DNA of 64,000 nucleotides from Xylocopa sonorina (lineage: Eukaryota > Arthropoda > Insecta > Hymenoptera > Apidae), in the NCBI RefSeq assembly GCF_050948175.1, contig NC_135202.1, positions 2,604,001 through 2,668,000 of the forward strand, in the 5' to 3' direction. Positions within the stretch are counted from its first letter, which is position 1. Each line of letters begins with the position of its first letter. The translations under genes were made by a program, and so were the position numbers. This document shows, piece after piece, positions 38,768 to 51,417 of this stretch. The notes below the pieces were generated by a model that saw only the letters and a list, made by a program, of their open reading frames with translations, did not search any database and was not told the origin of the DNA.

Positions 38768-41700
38768 CCCCCCTCTGTGGCCTGATTTTCTCCTCTTTTT
38801 TACCTTCTCTCCCGTTCCTTTCGTTCACTGCTCTCATTGCGCCCAAAGAATTAGGCTACGGATGTGCTTACACCGCGGAAAACGATCTTTCCCAGCCTCC
38901 CTTGTACCGTTTTCAACGATTCGCTTTTGGTTTTACTCACCGGATAACCATCGCGGGATACTTTAACGTTAGCATTTTTATCGTCGCTTCAATAATTTAG
39001 TTGGTTATGGTCACTAAACGCGGACCTTAAAATTGATCGGCATTCCTTGAAACGCTGCACGACATCGAGCATCCTGAAGTCTTTACAACCGTAGTAAACA
39101 AGGAAGGACGTTTCTTTTCAGCGTCTCCGCGGGTAAAAATCGTGTGAAAAAAATTGAATCAATGATCCTTTTTTTTTTATACGTACGATCGATCCGTCGA
39201 GGCGAGTGGCGTATTTAATGTAATGTTTGACTGTCGCGTCGATGCAGAACGCAGGGAAGGAGATCGCGATAGCTTGCTGCTATAACGCCATTGGTTCTTT
39301 GTGTTTGCGTTTACGTTAAGAGCGAACAGAATCGCGATAGGAGGGGTGAAAAAAACGAGGAACGTCTTAATTAGTAGTACTCCCCTGGGGATTGCTAAAC
39401 TACCAGTGCTGCTCTTCGTTCCAACTTTCTACTTTCGATCTTTTCTTTATTCTTTCCGCTGGTTTACGCGGGCGGAAATGTTGAGAGGAATTCCTGTTGT
39501 AATGCAGGGGGTGCGCGAGCGATCTTGTAGAAGATCCGTAATACGCGACTGCCGTGCAAGGAGCGAATTTTTTATAAAGCTAAAATATGCTGTTTGTTTC
39601 GATCAGACGATTATTTTGTAAAAAACAAGAATGGTACAATTCCAAGATATCGGAACGATTAAAGAAACAAGATGAGGCTATTCTATTTGTTAAGAGAACA
39701 TCAAAATTTAAGAGGAGAATGTCTGTGCATTCGCAATTTGATAAACGGAGTTTGGTATGCGTAACGGGTGACCGGATTTCGAATCAGAATGCATAAATTT
39801 CATTGCGATAAACGAAATTACCGACATCGTAGTCGACGAAAGACGGTGTAGCTGAAATACCAATTATTTCCCTTCATATTATATTTATCGAAACCTTCTG
39901 GTTTTGCTGGAAAAGTTTGCTAGAAAAGAGACGATACAACTTACGTCGTTCAATGATTTCTTCTGTTTTTTCTTTTCTTTTTTTTTTTTTTGCTACTCTA
40001 CCAGAATCCTTTTAGAGGTAGCAATAAGCAAAGCAGCAACCGTCAACGACGGCGGGGATTCCGGGTGGATTCAGGCTGATAAAGAATGATGCATTATGGA
40101 TCACCCAGATATACATAGGTTTCGAACGTGAGGCGAAGCGCTGATTGAGAGGCGCTGCCTAGCAACTGGTGTCCTCGCAACCTTTTCCCACCCTTGGCGC
40201 CGCTTGCCCTGCCAAAGGTTCGCCCCTTACCCATCGCCGTGCCTTCAACCCTCTCGACGACATCGTTTCCAGGTTGTATCGACGATCTTGGATCCGCCTC
40301 AGCGAAAGTCGCTCCTCTTCGCCCTTTTCTGGATCCAATTCCTGTCCTTCGAGATACTTGGATGCGTTCAAGGGGGCGCACGGCGCTTTTAACGAGCTGA
40401 TCATAGAACATAGTCGGACCGGCTGATATTCACGGCGAGAGAAGCGATGCCGCCAAGTTGCGAGATATTTCATATCGCCTCATCGATCGCGGCAATATTT
40501 TTCGAGCCAGACGGGACATTTAAATGGAAAGTAATTAGAGCAAATTTCAGGAATATATTACATGTCCGTCGGGAATCAATAACGATTGATGTTGTACTTG
40601 TAATGATAATGAAGTACGAGCGAACCGGTAGCCGGCACGAAATCACAATAATATGCATCGCGGAACGCTGGTGCACGAATACCGAGCGGTAATTGGTACG
40701 TATTTGATGGATTTTATGCCCTTCGTTGATTGAGTAGGTTGTAACCGTTCGGAAAATTCCACATCTCGTGGGCCCACGCCTACGCCCAAGATTGAAATTC
40801 ATAACGACCAAATTGGTCGAATCGGAATCGACGTGAGAATCGCGCAGGAATTTTAAAAGAAACGAGAAACCACTGTTTCCCGCAATTGCATATAAATCAC
40901 TGCCCAAATTGTATCGCCGTTCGAAATTGGGACTCGAGACCCTCGGTCCATTAAAGTTGCAATAGCTTTCGTTCTGGCAACGGGGGAAAAAAGAGAGAAA
41001 CGAAGCGGAAAAGGAAGAAAGTAAGCGAAGACAGAATGTATTATATATCGCGAGCAGGACGAAGAAGAACGGTTCATTCAGTTCTTTGTAACACGATGCC
41101 GTTATTTGTCTTCCACTCGCAACGTGGGTGGAAAGACACGGAAGGGGAGAGGTTCTCTCGCCCCTTGGGAAGGGTGGCTAGGTGTCCGGGGCAAGGTAGA
41201 AGGTAGCGATGGTAAGGGATGTCACACTTGTTGCTGCTTCCTGAATTCCTCCCAACCCACCTCCTTCTCTCTCTTTCCCGACGCATTCCCTTCATACATT
41301 CGGTTGTTTTGTTCACGGAAGCGCGTCTGCCCGTGCGTTGAGCGTTCGCAGACGCCGCACCACGCTTTACGTGGCTCGAATCATAATATCGGAATTTCTG
41401 TATTTCCGCGAATTTCATTGTCGAAATCTTCCGCTGTTATCCGGCTTTACCCGCGTCCCGTTTTCGGCTTCCAGCGGATTTGGGACGGACCTTTGGAATT
41501 TTTGTTTGCCGCGTCGTCGAGCCAATTAGAAGAAGTTCCTCTCGGAAATGGACACTCGAAGCGTTCGTTTTTCTTGTTTCACGGCGAATTAAACCTCTAA
41601 ACCCGCCGGGAAGGAAGTCTCGCTCGGTCAAGCCGTGTATGTATATAAACCGGCGGTTTCCTAGTATTCCAACTTGAACGTGCAGTTCGTAAAACGATGA

Positions 41701-44700
41701 AAATTTCTATCGTAAAAGCCTGCGATTAATGTTACCGAACAAAGATACGATCGACAAAAGTTTATTATTGCTAGCTCGAATGTTTTTCTAAACTATTGTT
41801 TCGTCGGCCTGATCAAGCGTGCATATTACGTACGACGCAGAGAAAGCGAGAGAAGAAGAGAGAGGGATAACGTCGACTAATGAATTTCATTTGGTTCGTT
41901 GCGAATGCAGAATGGGTCGCAATTACGGCGGGCACAAGGCGCGTAGGAAATTTAATCGGGCTTAATTACTGCGGAGCTCTTCCGGAGTGGTGTCGATAAT
42001 CGACTGAAACGCGTCGAATCGGTCAAACCGGCGTAAGCTCGATACATTCCCCCTTGGCGAAAACGATAAATCCGTTCCCTTATTAAATTAATCGGAACCT
42101 GCCAAATAGAGAAAGGGCGGTGGATCTCTCGTATCGTCGAGACAGCGCTTGCATCGCGCTCTTAACTGCGCTACGTAACGCGTACTGTGTTGCAGCTGTT
42201 GCTCGTCAATTGTTTTGCACCTGTCAATTTAACGTCAGACAGTTACGCGTCCATGTGTCTCAATGAAAAATCGGCTACGATAACCTGCGATAAAGACGCC
42301 GAGAGTTTCTCCAAAAAAGGTATCGTGAAAGTGTCATTTTTGACCATTCTTAGCGTAACGATACGGGTACCTGTTTAATACCAGAAAAAGTTCTTTATAA
42401 TTGTTTTCCGTAAGAGTTTAATAACTCGTTGTAAGGAAGGAAAAATTGATTTTTTGTCGTCATGAAAGTTTCTGATAACAATATTGCACTAACGTTGCGC
42501 TCATCCATCGAAACGTAACGATAACGGATTTCAGTTTCCGTACCATTGGATATATATGATTTAAGCCCCTTGTGTGGTGAAATTATGGTTAATTCGATAT
42601 TAACAAAAATGGCAGATACGACTGTTTACACGTAAGATACAGACACATGACCACGCAGGGGGGAATGTAAGCAGGTGATAATATGTTGTGTAATTGAGTC
42701 ATAACTCAATGTGGAGTACAATGTAACTGATAACCGTGAAGTGGTAAAACAAATTGAAGATAAGGTGCCGAAGGGATGTTCAATTTTATAAAAACTCATT
42801 TTCCTTCTGGCAGAAATGAAAAAATATTTGAATTGATAATTTCTTCAAAATTGATGTTAAACAATTGTAACGGTTCCATCGTACATTACCACGTTTAGTA
42901 AAAGGAGGCTGCTATTCTCCCCGAAAGAAGCAACGCTTAATCCTTCTTCTATAAGAAATGCACGTATTCACGCAAATAACATAAATCAGAGCTGGAACAC
43001 GAACGATCGAAAATTTCCCAGGCGTGGACGATCGCTCGTTTCAATTTGCGGGCTTCTTAACAGCTGTAAAGTTTGAATAATGATCTTGTTATGAACACTT
43101 TACGTAGCCAACGGCACGAGAACCACTTGGTTCTCGTTTTACCCTTCACCCTCCGGCATTATCCCTGTTAAAAATCCCTGCAGCGCTCGCCCGCGCTGCC
43201 CGCGCGGCCCGCGCGCGTTAATGACCGCAAGAAGAAGAGGCCCGAACGTTCAATTAATCAGGGCTCGCTTCATTGAATTGTTTCGCGCCGTCTTGTTCAC
43301 CGAAGCCTGGTCCCCTTGGGACGGTAGTAATTTTTCAGGAATTTCATTTTTTCCCGCTCCCCTAATCAGCTCGATCCATCCACGGTGTGGCCTGCGAAAT
43401 CTCCGCTCGAGTTGTTGCAAACGAACCGACGCCGCGGAGAAAGGTGGATGGACGAGCGGAAGACGCGGTTACGAGCCGCTCGAACATTAACAGCCGTTGT
43501 CCATTATATCGTGGACAGAATTACGAGTTCATTTTTAAGGTTCTACCATGATCGCTCAATACATTTTAGGCTAGTTAAAATTTGAAAAAATCCATTTCTC
43601 GCGTGTTAGAAGGTACGTCACGTATTTGATATTAGGGGAACTCTCGCTCTGTACATTTCGCAACCAACGGGTTAATTGTTCGCCGTTAGTAGAGGCCCCC
43701 TTCTATATATCGAATAATTAAATTATTCGAAGGCCATTTGCGGCGGGACGAAGGATGATTTAGGATCGGATCGCACACAGGTAAACCACGATGGTCAGCA
43801 CAGGGTTGGTTACACGTAATTCAACAGGTGGGTAGTGGAAGGTAGGGTTAGGACAAGCATTACCTCGCTTTCCTCGACCTCATTGAATTCCGCTCGTTTA
43901 CTCCTTCGCCCCTCTACCGCATACCTATCCTCGTTTGCACCCCTTTCGCACCGACTCTTCTCAAGTGCCACCCTTTTACTCTCGCTATCATAATCAACGG
44001 TGCGAATCTCGTGAAATTTATTTCTGAAAGATTGGGAAAAAGTGTTTCATCGATGTCCTTGTTTCTCATTGTCATTGTATTCAAATTCAACAGTCTCCCT
44101 TCTCCGATTGATGTAATTTTTTATATTTAAAAATTGCTAAACACGTGTTATTTCTTTGCTTCGAGTACGTGTGCATGTAATAGTAAATGGAGGGTTAAAA
44201 ACTTTATTTACATTATCAAATCAACGCGCAACGGGTAAAAACTGTTCACTATAATAAGGAAACGTCCGTACGATCAGTAGAATGATTAGACATATTCCAC
44301 TTGACGCGTTATATCATTGATACTACCAGCAGCAAGTAGTTTTTATACGCGGTACGTGCCGTAGATATGAAATCACTCGATTTACAGTTATCTTCTATGA
44401 CATACAATTATAATGAGATTAAACGGGTGGCAGTCGAGTTGCGGCCGCATTCAAAGCGACAATATGACATACGATTTCGTCACGCGTCACATTGTCTCCT
44501 GGATCACGCGACGAATTTTCAAAGTCGTGTTACATGGACAAGAATTTTTAAACAAACACCTCTCTAACTCACCTCTTTCATTCTCATATAAGCTTCGAAT
44601 AAAAATTTCTATTCGTACAATACAATATAAATATTTAATGTTTCACTGTGAAACGAAATCACGTTCTGGAATTACGCGTTTCGAACTGTATGCAACCCGA

Positions 44701-47700
44701 ATTTTTGATCCGTATTATGCAGGAAGTTGGAACGATGGAGGCTCGATCGTAACATCAATAACCAATCGATCAGGATCATTTCTTGGTATAAACGTAAGTT
44801 TGAGAGTCGCAATGTCCGCATGGAAATATCCGTTGGTCGAGTGGTTTGTCGAAGTAATAAAGGTTTATCGTTCGTTTGCCTATCCTTCGCCTGTCCGCCA
44901 TTGGACGGCCGACACTATAGGGCCAAAAGTTTGCCGATTTAATTTTTATAGTCGTCAGTGTAATATCCATTATACGGCAACGAGTTCCACTCGGTTTCCG
45001 CTAGTCGTTCGGAAAATGTTATCTGGGAGTACTCGTTCGGTTCGTTTTGTTGCGTCTGCTCCCTTCGTCTCGTTTCTCCTTCTCGGTTCGTTCGAACGTT
45101 CAACTTCCCTCGGTAAAACTCTTCACTCGAAGAAGCTCGAATTAGTCGTCCGATTTTCGTTTACTTATTTTTTCTCCTCGTACATTAGGAGGAAGCATTC
45201 GCGATTATTTGAAATTGTACGGTTTTCTTCAAAGTTTCGATGACATCCGATTCGTGACTATCGTCGATGGCAAAAGTGTCTGGTCTCTGCGAGAAGGTGA
45301 ACCTAATAAGGCCACTGACCAATCAGGCCCGCATTCCATTCGATATTTAACCGCGTTCCAACGATCGTTCGCTTCGAGCAGTGGTACGGCAGCGACTTCT
45401 GAAGGATCGATCGTTGCTCGATGCCGGTGTCGAAAGGTTCCGAGGGTGCTGGGGGCACCCTTTCGCAGCGGCGTTCGTTCAATTGCGCAGAAGGAAGGAC
45501 GTAGGAATGGAGGAGAGAAGAAATTGGCCACGGTGGGCCACGAGCAGGAAAGAGACGTGTCTCTGGACTGGCGACGGCCGCGGCTGGCCGGCGGGGGTGG
45601 AGGACGGATAGGGCGAAACGAAGAGAGGGAACGCTAATTGAGATCAATTGCGACTCAGCCAGGGTCAACTCACTCCGGGCGATCCGGACTGCTACGAGGA
45701 TGCCTCTGTTTACGCGTGTTCGCGGATGTAGCCTCGCGTGGACGACGCGCGCGTGGGCCGCATGGCAAGCAGGCGGAATTAAAGATCAATTGTCGGCGAT
45801 CTTAGTCGTGAGAATGCTGTGATTCGCACCTGGTATTGGCGGAAAATTTCATCCAATCTATACGATATACGTTTACGTACATCGTTTGAACTTTGCATTT
45901 TTGGTAAATGCCAGATACAATTACACAACTGTTTGCCGCATCAAAAACAGCAGACGTTGTTGCTTGTCCGAATTCATCGATTTTTCTTCAAACAAAGGTG
46001 CTCGCTACTTTCTTCGCAACTTCAAACGGTGCTTTTTTCGCCCATTGTAGCTCGCCTACACCCTCTTCTGTTTAGGGGAACCTTACAGATTCAAGAAAGC
46101 CGAGTCGCTGGGATTCGTAGACGCAAAGAATGGCGTCGCAGCTGTTGTAAATGCATCGTGGGGTAGTGGCGTGCCACTAATAGTTGAACGGCTCCTTCTT
46201 TCTCTTTCCTCCTCTTCTTCTTCTTCCGAAATTCTACGCCTTTCGACTCCGTGTTTGCCGCTTCCATGCATCTTAAGATGCACGGTTATCAATCCTTTAC
46301 TTTAAACTGCGAACTCCGACCACTTACAAACGGCTGAAATGGCACCGCGAGGAAAAAGTAGGCGACGCTCTTTATACTGAAGCCTGTGGCATCATCCGCG
46401 CGCTCGTCGAACATCCGGAAGTTGAGGAAAAAAGCGTGGCGGGAGGGAAACTTTTCGCCTTTTCGATATCAGCCACGATTCGCGCGCCACGAACTTTCGG
46501 TTTCGACGTTTTTCCCCGGCTTTCTGTCTCGCTGAACGTCACTTCTCGCGTTTCCGTCCGCGAACGCTCCATTAAACGGCCGTGACTCCATTGAAGAGAC
46601 GGGAACTCGATGGTCGCAGCAGCTTGATCCGTTGTTACTCGATTTATTACCTGATCCTATTTCGCTCGAGAATTTCAGCTCCACGTGAGCGTCGTCTAAT
46701 GCCGTCTACCAAAATTCAAATCGTCCTTAATTGAGGAAAATCTGATGCTCGCGCGGTTAATTAGTCGCGGATTAAAGGGAACGTCGTAATTCGTGCACGG
46801 CAGGCTAGGAATCATCGGAGGAATTTTGATCGCGATTAGAAAAAGGCGAAACACGAAAAAATTGGAGCGTTCCAAGCGAGCCAAGAGGGGCGCACCCGAT
46901 TTCAGGGCGCAGTTATCAATCGACAACGACGCCGAACTCTTTAATCACGCTCGCCTGTGGTCTGGCCGAATTTGGGATTCAAATGTGCTCGCCGTCGTCT
47001 TCGTCGTCTCTCGTTCCAACACCTCACCGTGGCCGGATTTCGATCTCTTATTCGTTCGTTCCTCCTCCGCTCATTCTCCTTCCGTATCTTCGTCCCACGA
47101 CTTTGCGGAGACGGTGGGGCTGCCTCTTATTCCCCTGTACGGTCGAGTTAAGATCGTCACCCACCCCTTACTGCGGACGCGCCACACACGAGGACGAGGC
47201 TCCCGTTAGATCCATGTGTGATTCGTGCCTGGTCAGTGTTCTTCAACTATTTTACAATCTTCTAGCATGTATCATAGGCCAGCGCGTCGGCTAAATCGAT
47301 AAAATGGTATTTTTTACAATTTAGAGTCTGCGTTTTGAGAGTTGGTTTAACGAATTTGCCCTGGCGTTAACTAGCTTTATAAACTTGATATATTAAATAT
47401 GCACGTACATGTCGCTTCGAACATCTTTTATGCGACGAAAGAAAGCTTCCAGCGTTCTTACCGTTCCAGTTTCCATCTTGGTAGAGCGACCACCTTCGAA
47501 TTCGTGATATAGTGGGAAAGGGTGAAGAAAATTGGCGCAGCCGTGGCAATCGGTAGCCGTAGCAAAGGTTGACGATCACTGGGCGTAAGGGTAGGACGAA
47601 AAGAAAGCGTAGGACAGACAAGGAATAGCAGCAGCGAGGCTGGGTGGCGAACGGAGGGGTCGCTCGAGGAGACGGTTCGGTCTGCGCGCGAGCGTCGAAA

Positions 47701-47731
47701 CCACCACCGCACAGTCGGCCGTGTCGAGGCT

Positions 47732-47785
47732 GCCGCCGCCAACGCCGTTGCCGCCGCCGCCGCCGCCGCGACGCCCGGCGCCGCC
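47732..47785. repeat. CCG-rich trinucleotide run
   Basis: Imperfect (CCG)n with the longest pure stretch at about 47751-47769. Confidence 0.85.
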
Positions 47786-47823
47786 AGACTTTGGGTTTCA
47801 GATTAATGGATCATTTTTCTTCC

Positions 47824-47850
47824 CTCGACTCGACTCGACTCGACTCGACG
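47824..47850. repeat. CGACT pentamer repeat
   Basis: About five tandem CGACT units. Confidence 0.9.
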
Positions 47851-49672
47851 CTCACCTACCAGTCTGCGAGCTCACCCCCTACGACCACCTTCCTGCACCT
47901 TCGAAACTTCCATCTCCCTCTCTTTCTCTCTCTTTATCGTCCCGATCCGTCCCCCCGTTCATTGGTATCCGTGCCATCCCCCCATCCGAATACACCGTGC
48001 ACCACTGCACTCCGCGATTTTGAATCCGCGTTCCAACCAGCCAGCCAGTCTTCTCGCGCGTCCGCGATGGCCCGTTCGGTTTGATGGAGGACAGCCTCAA
48101 CACGGAGATTCCCCGAATCACGTTCGAACGCCGTTCAAGAGGGTGAGATTCCTCGTTCGCAGGAGGAAATGATTTATCATTGCAGGCAATTACAGAGGGT
48201 TCGCAATGCGACTGCGCTTCCACGCGATTAGGTGATTAAAGAAACGAGCGAAGACAGAGAAGGAGTGGCAGAGGGTGAGAGAAAGTTGAGAGAAAGAGAG
48301 TTTAGTATAGTCTGTTACGAAATAGAGCACTCGTATTCTCGCGGATATTAGGGTGCATTGTTACGGATATTAGAAGCTAGTCGAGGTATATCGATTTTTC
48401 TCGTCGTTCTTCGTCTGGTTCGCACAAACTTTGCAATTATTAAAATTGCAATTACTAAAAAGGTGTAATTTAAAAACCCGGAAAGACAGCAGTGTAAAAA
48501 GTATAAAAAAGTTTCGATATTTATTAAGAAAAAATTCAGTGCAAAGCAAATATCTAGGTATAAGTTCCTAATTATATATAGGAGAACAGAGGAAGCAATG
48601 GTTAGAGAAGTTCAGTTTCGAGGCACGTAGCGCTCGAGGAGGAATTCGCTTCGATCGAACGTATGCCCCGGAAGGGATGCGGTTAATTCGTGTTAGTGCG
48701 TCGCGAGTATCCCGGAAAGCGGTTCCCGAAGTGGCTCTTATTTTGCGAGCATTACCGCATCTCGTACCCCGGGAAATTTCCCTAGTAAATCCCTGCCGGA
48801 GTCGCTTGGTCGGCTCGTAAGAAGCGCGCGCGGCAGCGTTGCCCAATGCTGGGAAAAGGACGGATGAAGTATCGTTTCGGATGCTCGAAAGTCCAAGTGG
48901 CTTACAAATCGTGGATTTCCTTTGCCAAAGGCGAGCGTTTCCGGGCATTTCCTCGTGCGCGCGCGCGAGCGTTACTCCTCGCGTGCAAAGACCAACCGCG
49001 CGGGTGGGAATTCAAAAAATTTCCTTTCCGAAAAGGTTCAAGTTTGACTCGTCGCAAATTTACACTGGGACCGAGGCAAGCTCTACTTCCGTGGAACAGG
49101 CGCTCGATCGTCTCGATTTTCCCGTTGGGCCAGCCTTAATTCGCGCCTATCGAGTCCTCGATTGAAATCCGAGCGGGTCTCGTGGTCACGAGCTCCTACG
49201 GCAGCCGTAGCTGCCCTCGGCTCGAACGATTCTCCTTTAACGGTAATATTCCATTAATCCGTCGATAAACGTAGCACCGTTATCAAATATCGAAGAGTGG
49301 GGGTACAGGCGGAGAACTGGGGGATCCCAGATAGCATTATCATTAATTACACAATGCTGGAACGTGTTTGGGTAAGTGAAACGAAGGTGGGGGACGCGTT
49401 CCATCATCCGGTGAATCGAGCCTGGACGATAAATGCAACTGCTTTCCGGGACGGTGGCCGTTTCAACAGGCAACTGGGTTAGCTGGCGAAACTCCGCCTG
49501 CCGTAACCTTCTTTTACGTCTGATCCCGAAAAAGAGTCGGCCTCGAAAAGTTGGACGTATCCGTCTCCGTACCCGGGACTCCGCACACCGATCACAGCGA
49601 TTCGCGTTCCCTCTTTTTCTCGTCCTCTCTTTGTGCGGAGAACACCGTGTGCTCGTGTGTCGACGCGTGCCA

Positions 49673-49693
49673 CCCCCCCCCCCCCCCCCCCCC
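49673..49693. repeat. C21 homopolymer
   Basis: Twenty-one C in a row. Length is likely uncertain because such runs are hard to sequence. Confidence 0.9.
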
Positions 49694-51391
49694 GGGTGCA
49701 CGAGTGTTCGCTAGCGCCGTATAAAACTCCGAGACCACCCTCGCGCAGTCTTGCAATTATTATGCTAATACGTGGGAATAAAACTTGGAAGCTCTGCCCT
49801 CCGTCTCTTCTCCCTGCCCCCTCCCTGCTTTCTTCTCTTCGACGTCCTATTTCTCGCTAGCCGTCTTCTTACTTCTCTCTTCCCGTCGTACGGTTTTTCT
49901 CCCTCTGACCAGGCACCGTTTCCTTTCTTATTCCGCCCACCGCCACTGGCTTCATACGAGGCCCCGTTATTATTATTAAATGGAATCTCAAGGCTAGCCG
50001 ACGCGATCGATACGCGATAGATACGCGTTCGATTGAATCGACAGGGCTGCGCGCCCTCCGAGGATAAGGGTGGACAGGACTTAATGAAAGAGCCACGGTG
50101 ACGATGGTAATGTCCTCTGGTTTTCTGTGAATCTTATCGCGAGTTAAAACTAGTATAGTAAATCTCGTCGCGGGACATTTTCATGTTCCTTCGATTTGTC
50201 GGTTGTTTGTGTAGTTCCAATATCAGAAAGTGATTAACGTGATCAGTTTTGGTAACGATATAAGATTGTAAATGAAATGGGAAGAACGGGACTCGTTTCA
50301 TTTTTAAAAAGGAAAAAGAGTGTCACGAGGGAGAGATGCGTTGTATGGCCATCGCGCGTTTTCTAGGAGAAAGGACATAATGTAGATTTCCTCTCCATCT
50401 TCTTTTCAGTAGACAAGTTTTATTTGATTGATCGCACCAATCCTCTTTTCATCCTCTTTTTTTTTTCTTCAAAAGATTCGTTTTTTCTCGATTACCAAGC
50501 ATTTTCTTTCGTCTCGTTATTTCATTACTTTATTCAATATTTGTCAGCGAGATACTCTTTGGGGCATGGTTAGTTGTAAATTAAGTGGAGTTGTCAAAAC
50601 GAATGACAAATTTAATATTCGTTGAAATATAATATAAATTACAAAACTTTGTACAATTTATCGAAGCAAATACTTGCATATAAATTAATTTATGCCAAAC
50701 TATTAGCTCGATGCAAGGAAAGCTTTCACGTTGCAAAATTAATATTTTATTGCGAGCGCGGCTCTTCTATAGAAACAATAAATTTATGTTATCGTTGTTT
50801 CGAATATTTGAAATATTTTTTCCTACTTTTTCTTATCGAAATCATGGAGAAGTACAGTGTTTTACAAACAGACTATTTGTTTAACCTTTATACATCACTC
50901 GGTTGAAGTATAATTATTGATAGACAATAAAAACGTGACTTCTTCTGAAAGCAACGTTTGAAAGTCTACAATGATTATATCTCCAGCATGTAATCACATC
51001 TTTTATCTGTTCGATAAGAGTTGAGCTTATACAAAGTACAATGTTTGTAGTATAATAATATTTTACGGTCAACCGCTTACATTTCATTTTAAAGAAAGTA
51101 CAAGTACTATTCCTAGGGTTGCGAGGAGATGCAAACCTATCGTTATTCAACCGCAAAGTGATAGGAAATTTTGTTAAACGGATATTATTTCATAACGAAT
51201 GCTTGGAATGTAAATCCTCGAATTGCATTTTTCTATTGTATGTAAAATGAAACTGTTGGAAACATTAATAAACGCTCATAAAAAGTTAAAAATTTGCAGC
51301 ACTAGGCTTTTAGATGCATGTTGTTAGAAATGTTCGCGGAATTTGTTAATCAACAGGATTCTAATTCAGAAGAACCGTACAAAATGGGATA

Positions 51392-51417
51392 TCGACGACG
51401 ACGACGACGACGACGAC
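51392..51417. repeat. (CGA)n trinucleotide repeat
   Basis: About eight units. Confidence 0.9.

Larger units (their letters stand above)
37101..47640. other. Intronic sequence without recognisable gene
   Basis: Frames of 207 codons (38377-39000, running through a CT repeat) and 276 codons (44413-45243) show no motif or family. Around 40150-40430 three plus-strand and two minus-strand frames are open together, a sign of composition rather than coding. An AT-rich block lies at 42380-42900, followed by a short inverted repeat at 43117-43136 (8-base stem, 4-base loop). Confidence 0.55.
47640..48145 (+). promoter_or_regulatory. CpG/CCG-rich segment, possible untranslated first exon
   Basis: CpG-rich sequence with a (CCG)n run (47732-47785) and a CGACT pentamer repeat is followed by an ATG at 48084 that opens a 20-codon frame (MEDSLNTEIPRITFERRSRG, then TGA). 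A G/GTGAGA donor-like site overlaps the end of that frame at 48143. This mix is typical of an insect 5' untranslated exon. Splicing to the foxo exon at 60199 would not keep the short frame, so it could serve only as a leader. No transcript evidence is available. Confidence 0.22.

Noticed and set aside
38377..39000. 207-codon plus-strand frame
   Set aside because: Includes a translated CT repeat (Ser-Leu repeats). The first part looks mildly protein-like, but I recognise no family.
6426..39101. Five FOXO-binding octamers (TTGTTTAC at 6426, 20936, 38213; GTAAACAA at 11938, 39094) suggesting autoregulation
   Set aside because: About two to three are expected by chance in this length, so the count is not convincing without conservation or binding data.
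40094..40440. Region open in five frames with a GCCTAGCAAC sequence resembling half an RFX X-box
   Set aside because: Multi-frame openness indicates composition. A single half-site is too weak to call.
43117..43136. Short inverted repeat CGAGAACC-ACTT-GGTTCTCG
   Set aside because: Stem of only 8 bases. It could resemble a nuclear-receptor site with wrong spacing, with no supporting context.
44413..45243. 276-codon plus-strand frame
   Set aside because: No motif or family, no convincing splice or start context, and composition like the other chance frames.
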